A stretch of DNA of 9,017 nt from Chamaesiphon sp. Its GTDB lineage: Bacteria > Cyanobacteriota > Cyanobacteriia > Cyanobacteriales > Chamaesiphonaceae. Shown piece by piece: positions 6,564-9,017 of the stretch. The stretch spans positions 1-9,017 of the forward strand of contig JAJAZF010000226.1 of NCBI GenBank assembly GCA_026785875.1, given 5' to 3'. Position 1 is the stretch's first letter; every line of letters starts with the position of its first letter. The position numbers and the translations under genes were made by a program. Under the pieces are notes generated by a model. That model ran no database searches and was not told where the DNA came from. It was given only the letters and a program-made list of their open reading frames with translations.

Positions 6564-7442
6564 ATGTTAACCACCAAGACTCAATTAATCGGTTTAAAAG
6601 CCGATCGATTTCGACACCCCTTAGACTTAGAAGCAACTACTAGTCTGCGGAGACTTCCAGGCTTGGATTTGCTGGTTCGCAATTTATTAGGCGGCGTAAC
6701 CGAAGACTTTTTATATCTAAATAACATTGCTGCTAGCGTCTTGATTGGCGAACAGCAACTTCCCCATATTCACAAATTACTAATTGAAGCCTGTCAGATC
6801 CTCGATCTAGAAGTGCCTCAACTATATCTCAAACAGCACCCAGCCCCAAATGCTTACACGATGGCAGTACGGGGTAAGAAACCATTTATTGTCGTCCATA
6901 CCTCACTGGTAGACTTACTTACCCCTGAAGAACTCCAGGCGGTACTCGCGCACGAATTGGGACATCTCAAATGCGAACATGGAGTCTACCTCACCCTGGC
7001 AAATATTATCGTCTTAGCTACAGGCGGATTATTACCAGGGATCGGAAATGCGATCGCTCAAAATCTTCAGAGCCAGATGTTACAGTGGTTGAGATGTGCT
7101 GAGTTTAGTTGCGATCGAGCTGCTCTCCTCGTCAGTCAAGATCCCAAAACAGTAATATCTGTATTGATGAAACTCTCTGGTGGCTCCCCACTGCTGGCAC
7201 CATTACTCAATGTCGATGCGTTTCTGGATCAGGCTCGTGCCTACGAAGCGATCGGGAATACTAGTTTTGGCAAAATGCTCACAGCCAGCCAAACCGAACA
7301 ACTCAGCCACCCCGTACCCGTATTGCGGGCAAAGGAGATCGATCTCTGGTCGCAAACCGATAATTATCAGTCCTTGCTAAATAACCCAACTATGCGTTAT
7401 GATAAGCAAGCTATAAATACGGCTGGCTGGCGGAATTGGTAG
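6564..7442 (+). CDS. M48-family zinc metallopeptidase
   Basis: This 292-residue putative zinc endopeptidase has the catalytic HELGH at 130-134 (His130, His134 ligands; Glu131 base). The third-ligand motif AEFSCDRAA follows, with Glu180 as ligand and Asp184. The family strand FIVVHTSLVDLL precedes the active site, as in HtpX/Ste24-type M48 proteins. The four-helix membrane layout of HtpX is missing. There is one moderately hydrophobic segment (about 141-163) and no N-terminal signal peptide, so it may be cytoplasmic or only loosely membrane-associated. The substrate is unknown. The C terminus is unusual: the last codons (AGWRNW and the TAG stop) lie inside the tRNA-Leu gene that starts at 7421. 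The start at 6564 is the first ATG in frame, without a Shine-Dalgarno sequence. Family assignment is firm and the active site is intact. Confidence 0.92.
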   Translation: MLTTKTQLIGLKADRFRHPLDLEATTSLRRLPGLDLLVRNLLGGVTEDFLYLNNIAASVLIGEQQLPHIHKLLIEACQILDLEVPQLYLKQHPAPNAYTMAVRGKKPFIVVHTSLVDLLTPEELQAVLAHELGHLKCEHGVYLTLANIIVLATGGLLPGIGNAIAQNLQSQMLQWLRCAEFSCDRAALLVSQDPKTVISVLMKLSGGSPLLAPLLNVDAFLDQARAYEAIGNTSFGKMLTASQTEQLSHPVPVLRAKEIDLWSQTDNYQSLLNNPTMRYDKQAINTAGWRNW

Positions 7443-7500
7443 ACGCAGTTGACTCAAAATCATCCGCGAAAGCGTGTCGGTTCGAGTCCGACGCTGGCCA
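7421..7500 (+). tRNA. tRNA-Leu (anticodon CAA)
   Basis: A class II (long variable arm) tRNA. The acceptor is GGCTGGC (7421-7427) with GCTGGCC (7493-7499), containing two G-U pairs, and the discriminator A is at 7500. The D stem is GCG/CGC (7430-7432, 7444-7446) with the loop holding GG and TAGA. The anticodon loop CTCAAAA (7453-7459) has CAA at 7455-7457, reading UUG. The variable arm is CGC-GAAA-GCG (7465-7474). The T arm is GTCGG TTCGAGT CCGAC (7476-7492). The anticodon stem has a T7449/T7463 mismatch at pair 28-42. No CCA is encoded: TAG follows the discriminator. The first 22 bases overlap the M48 peptidase gene, so release of the tRNA 5' end by RNase P would cut that mRNA before its stop codon. 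Confidence 0.92.
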
Positions 7501-7925
7501 TAGCACTCAACTACCAAAATCATACCTAAACCTATTCTAGATTTGCGTATCCCAGAAACCCGACTTCTTCAAAGAAGTCGGGTTTCTTTGTGGAGTTCCC
7601 ACTCCTAAAAAACTTGTTAAGGAATTCTTAGATCCCAGTTCCACCCTCTGGGGATCGCATATAGTGTCTAGAAGATGTGGTTTAACGTCTAAAAACTAGA
7701 TGCCATGCGTAAAAGTAGCTTCCTAACTGCGATCGAATGTCATTTATTGGCGCAGTATCCCAGGCTGAGAATCGCCATCAGAATTTTTAGATTAACAATT
7801 GACTCGTCTGCGCGAGTGTTGTCTCAACCAATCTCATTCGTCCTTGAGATTATAGGTGTTCACATTCCAAGACTCGATCCGTCACTAAATACATTAACTA
7901 ATCTATTGGGCACATCCCGATTTTA
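7501..7925. other. spacer between tRNA-Leu and ndhD1
   Basis: This 425-bp stretch holds a strong palindrome at 7554-7587, a small GTGG/CCAC hairpin just after it (7590-7602) and a doubtful 73-codon ORF (7705-7926). It should also contain the ndhD1 promoter, but I cannot point to a convincing -35/-10 pair. If the small ORF is not real, this is simply a long upstream region of ndhD1. Confidence 0.5.
7554..7587 (+). terminator. 16-bp perfect palindrome, possible terminator and dispersed repeat
   Basis: AGAAACCCGACTTCTT (7554-7569) pairs perfectly with AAGAAGTCGGGTTTCT (7572-7587) around a 2-base loop. Only a short TT follows on the plus strand. The position, 53 bp after tRNA-Leu and before ndhD1, suits transcription termination of the peptidase/tRNA unit. 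The same AAACCCGACTTCTT palindrome is, from memory, a frequent dispersed repeat in several cyanobacteria, so it may be a repeat that happens to terminate. Confidence 0.65.
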
Positions 7926-7926
7926 A
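7705..7926 (+). CDS. doubtful small ORF just upstream of ndhD1 (73 codons)
   Basis: The predicted protein is basic in its first half (MRKSSF..., RLRIAIRIFRL), with a short hydrophobic stretch near 44-53 (SFVLEIIGVH). I recognise no family. Its TAA stop overlaps the ndhD1 ATG by one base (TAATG), an arrangement typical of translational coupling. No Shine-Dalgarno sequence precedes its ATG. In the ndhD1 regions I know, no gene of this kind sits here. It may be leader DNA that happens to be open. Confidence 0.25.
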   Translation: MRKSSFLTAIECHLLAQYPRLRIAIRIFRLTIDSSARVLSQPISFVLEIIGVHIPRLDPSLNTLTNLLGTSRF

Positions 7927-9017
7927 TGCCTATGAATAGCTTTCCCTGGTTGACAGCGATTATCTTATTTCCAGTTCTGGCTTCCCTCGCCATTCCGATT
8001 ATTCCCGATAAAGATGGGCGGACAGTTCGCTGGTATGCTCTGATCGTGGGCTTGCTCGATTTTGTCCTGATTGTCTATACATTTGCCAATCACTATGATA
8101 TTCATAGCGACCAGTTACAATTGGTCGAGAGTTATCCTTGGGTGCCACAACTAGATTTGAGATGGTCGGTGGGTGTGGATGGTCTCTCCATGCCGTTAGT
8201 ATTGCTCACAGGCTTTATTAGTACGCTAGCAATCTTAGCAGCTTGGCCCGTTACCTTCAAGCCCAAACTATTTTACTTCTTGATGTTGGTAATGTACGGC
8301 GGACAGGTGGCTGTCTTTGCCGTGCAGGATATGTTGCTATTTTTCCTCGTCTGGGAACTCGAACTCATCCCTGTTTATCTATTCCTGTCTATTTGGGGCG
8401 GGAAGAAGCGACTATATGCTTCGACCAAGTTTATCCTGTATACGGCTGGCGGCTCTCTATTCATCCTAGTAGCTGCCTTAGCGATGGGATTTTATGGCGA
8501 TACGATCAGCTTTGATATGCGGACATTGGCAGCCAAGGATTACGCCCAGAATTTCCAGTTATTTATGTATGCTGGGTTGTTGATTGCCTATGGGGTGAAA
8601 TTACCGATTATTCCCCTGCATACTTGGCTCCCAGACGCACATGGAGAGGCAACAGCACCCGTCCACATGCTACTCGCCGGAATTTTGCTGAAGATGGGTG
8701 GTTATGCCCTAATTCGGATGAATGCAGGGATGTTGCCCGACGCTCATGCTACTTTTGCACCAGTGCTAATCGTGCTGGGGGTAGTGAATATTGTCTACGC
8801 TGCATTGACTTCTTTCGCACAGCGAAATCTCAAACGGAAGATTGCTTATTCTTCAATTTCGCACATGGGATTTGTCCTGATTGGGATTGCCTCCTTTACC
8901 GATATCGGGATGAGTGGCGCAGTCTTGCAGATGGTATCGCATGGCTTGATTGGGGCGAGTTTATTCTTCCTAGTTGGGGCTACTTACGATCGCACTCACA
9001 CGTTAATGTTAGACGAG
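7926..9017 (+). CDS. ndhD1: NAD(P)H-quinone oxidoreductase subunit 4 (NdhD1), 3' end cut by the window
   Basis: This is the first 364 codons of an NdhD/NuoM-type antiporter-like subunit of thylakoid NDH-1, the complex used for respiration and cyclic electron flow around photosystem I. Proton-channel residues are visible: E144 in LVWELELIPVY (matching NuoM Glu144), K225 in GVKLPIIPLHTWLPDAHGEATAP, K256 in LLKMGGYAL, and H313 and H339 in later helices. Multiple hydrophobic helices run through the whole fragment. The closeness to the D1-type sequence (MNSFPWLT start, LQLVESYPWVPQLDL, RKIAYSSISHMGFVL) favours NdhD1, the NDH-1L/M form, over the CO2-uptake NdhD3/D4. Full-length NdhD1 is about 525 residues, so about 160 are missing past 9017. 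The start could be 7926 or, two codons later, 7932 (MNSFPW), which matches homologues better. No ndhF lies directly upstream, unlike in the ndhF1-ndhD1 pairs of many cyanobacteria. Confidence 0.95.
   Translation, partial: MPMNSFPWLTAIILFPVLASLAIPIIPDKDGRTVRWYALIVGLLDFVLIVYTFANHYDIHSDQLQLVESYPWVPQLDLRWSVGVDGLSMPLVLLTGFISTLAILAAWPVTFKPKLFYFLMLVMYGGQVAVFAVQDMLLFFLVWELELIPVYLFLSIWGGKKRLYASTKFILYTAGGSLFILVAALAMGFYGDTISFDMRTLAAKDYAQNFQLFMYAGLLIAYGVKLPIIPLHTWLPDAHGEATAPVHMLLAGILLKMGGYALIRMNAGMLPDAHATFAPVLIVLGVVNIVYAALTSFAQRNLKRKIAYSSISHMGFVLIGIASFTDIGMSGAVLQMVSHGLIGASLFFLVGATYDRTHTLMLDE

Noticed and set aside
8243..8515. 90-codon plus-strand ORF
   Set aside because: It is a different frame within ndhD1, whose own frame is open and strongly conserved throughout.

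Overview
The window looks like a chromosomal segment from a cyanobacterium. The evidence is four copies of the HIP1 octamer GCGATCGC (1044-1051, 4247-4254, 5688-5695, 7050-7057), many partial HIP1 sites, heptanucleotide tandem repeats, several dispersed palindromes of the kind common in cyanobacterial intergenic DNA, and a recognisable photosynthetic-type NDH-1 subunit gene (ndhD1). The genus cannot be fixed from the sequence alone.

Layout. The left part (1-5115) is read from the minus strand. At the far left is the 5' exon of a Uma2-family (PD-(D/E)XK) gene. It stops at a point where the DNA changes into what looks like the 5' end of a group II intron that runs off the left edge. After a repeat-rich spacer comes a large PP2C-type serine/threonine phosphatase with two N-terminal zinc ribbons, then a 442-bp spacer with no credible gene, then a conserved protein of unknown function with DUF6930-like and DUF7309-like regions. 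A spacer of about 350 bp holding a dispersed repeat and an AT-rich promoter region separates this block from the plus-strand genes.

The right part (5465-9017) is read from the plus strand: an A-type iron-sulfur carrier (iscA/sufA type), a small TPR protein, a 94-nt MITE-like inverted repeat, an M48 zinc metallopeptidase whose last codons lie inside a tRNA-Leu(CAA) gene, a strong palindrome, a doubtful 73-codon ORF, and ndhD1. ndhD1 is cut by the right edge after 364 codons.

The genes are mostly housekeeping or regulatory: signalling (PP2C), Fe-S delivery (IscA), proteolysis (M48), translation (tRNA-Leu) and photosynthetic/respiratory electron transport (NdhD1). I see no defence system, CRISPR array, prophage or biosynthetic cluster. 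The points most worth a second look are the inferred group II intron splitting the Uma2 gene, the peptidase/tRNA overlap in which the protein's stop codon lies in the tRNA D-loop, the U-U mismatch in that tRNA's anticodon stem, the long nested inverted repeat at 6381-6474, and the two unrelated heptamer repeats next to gene ends.
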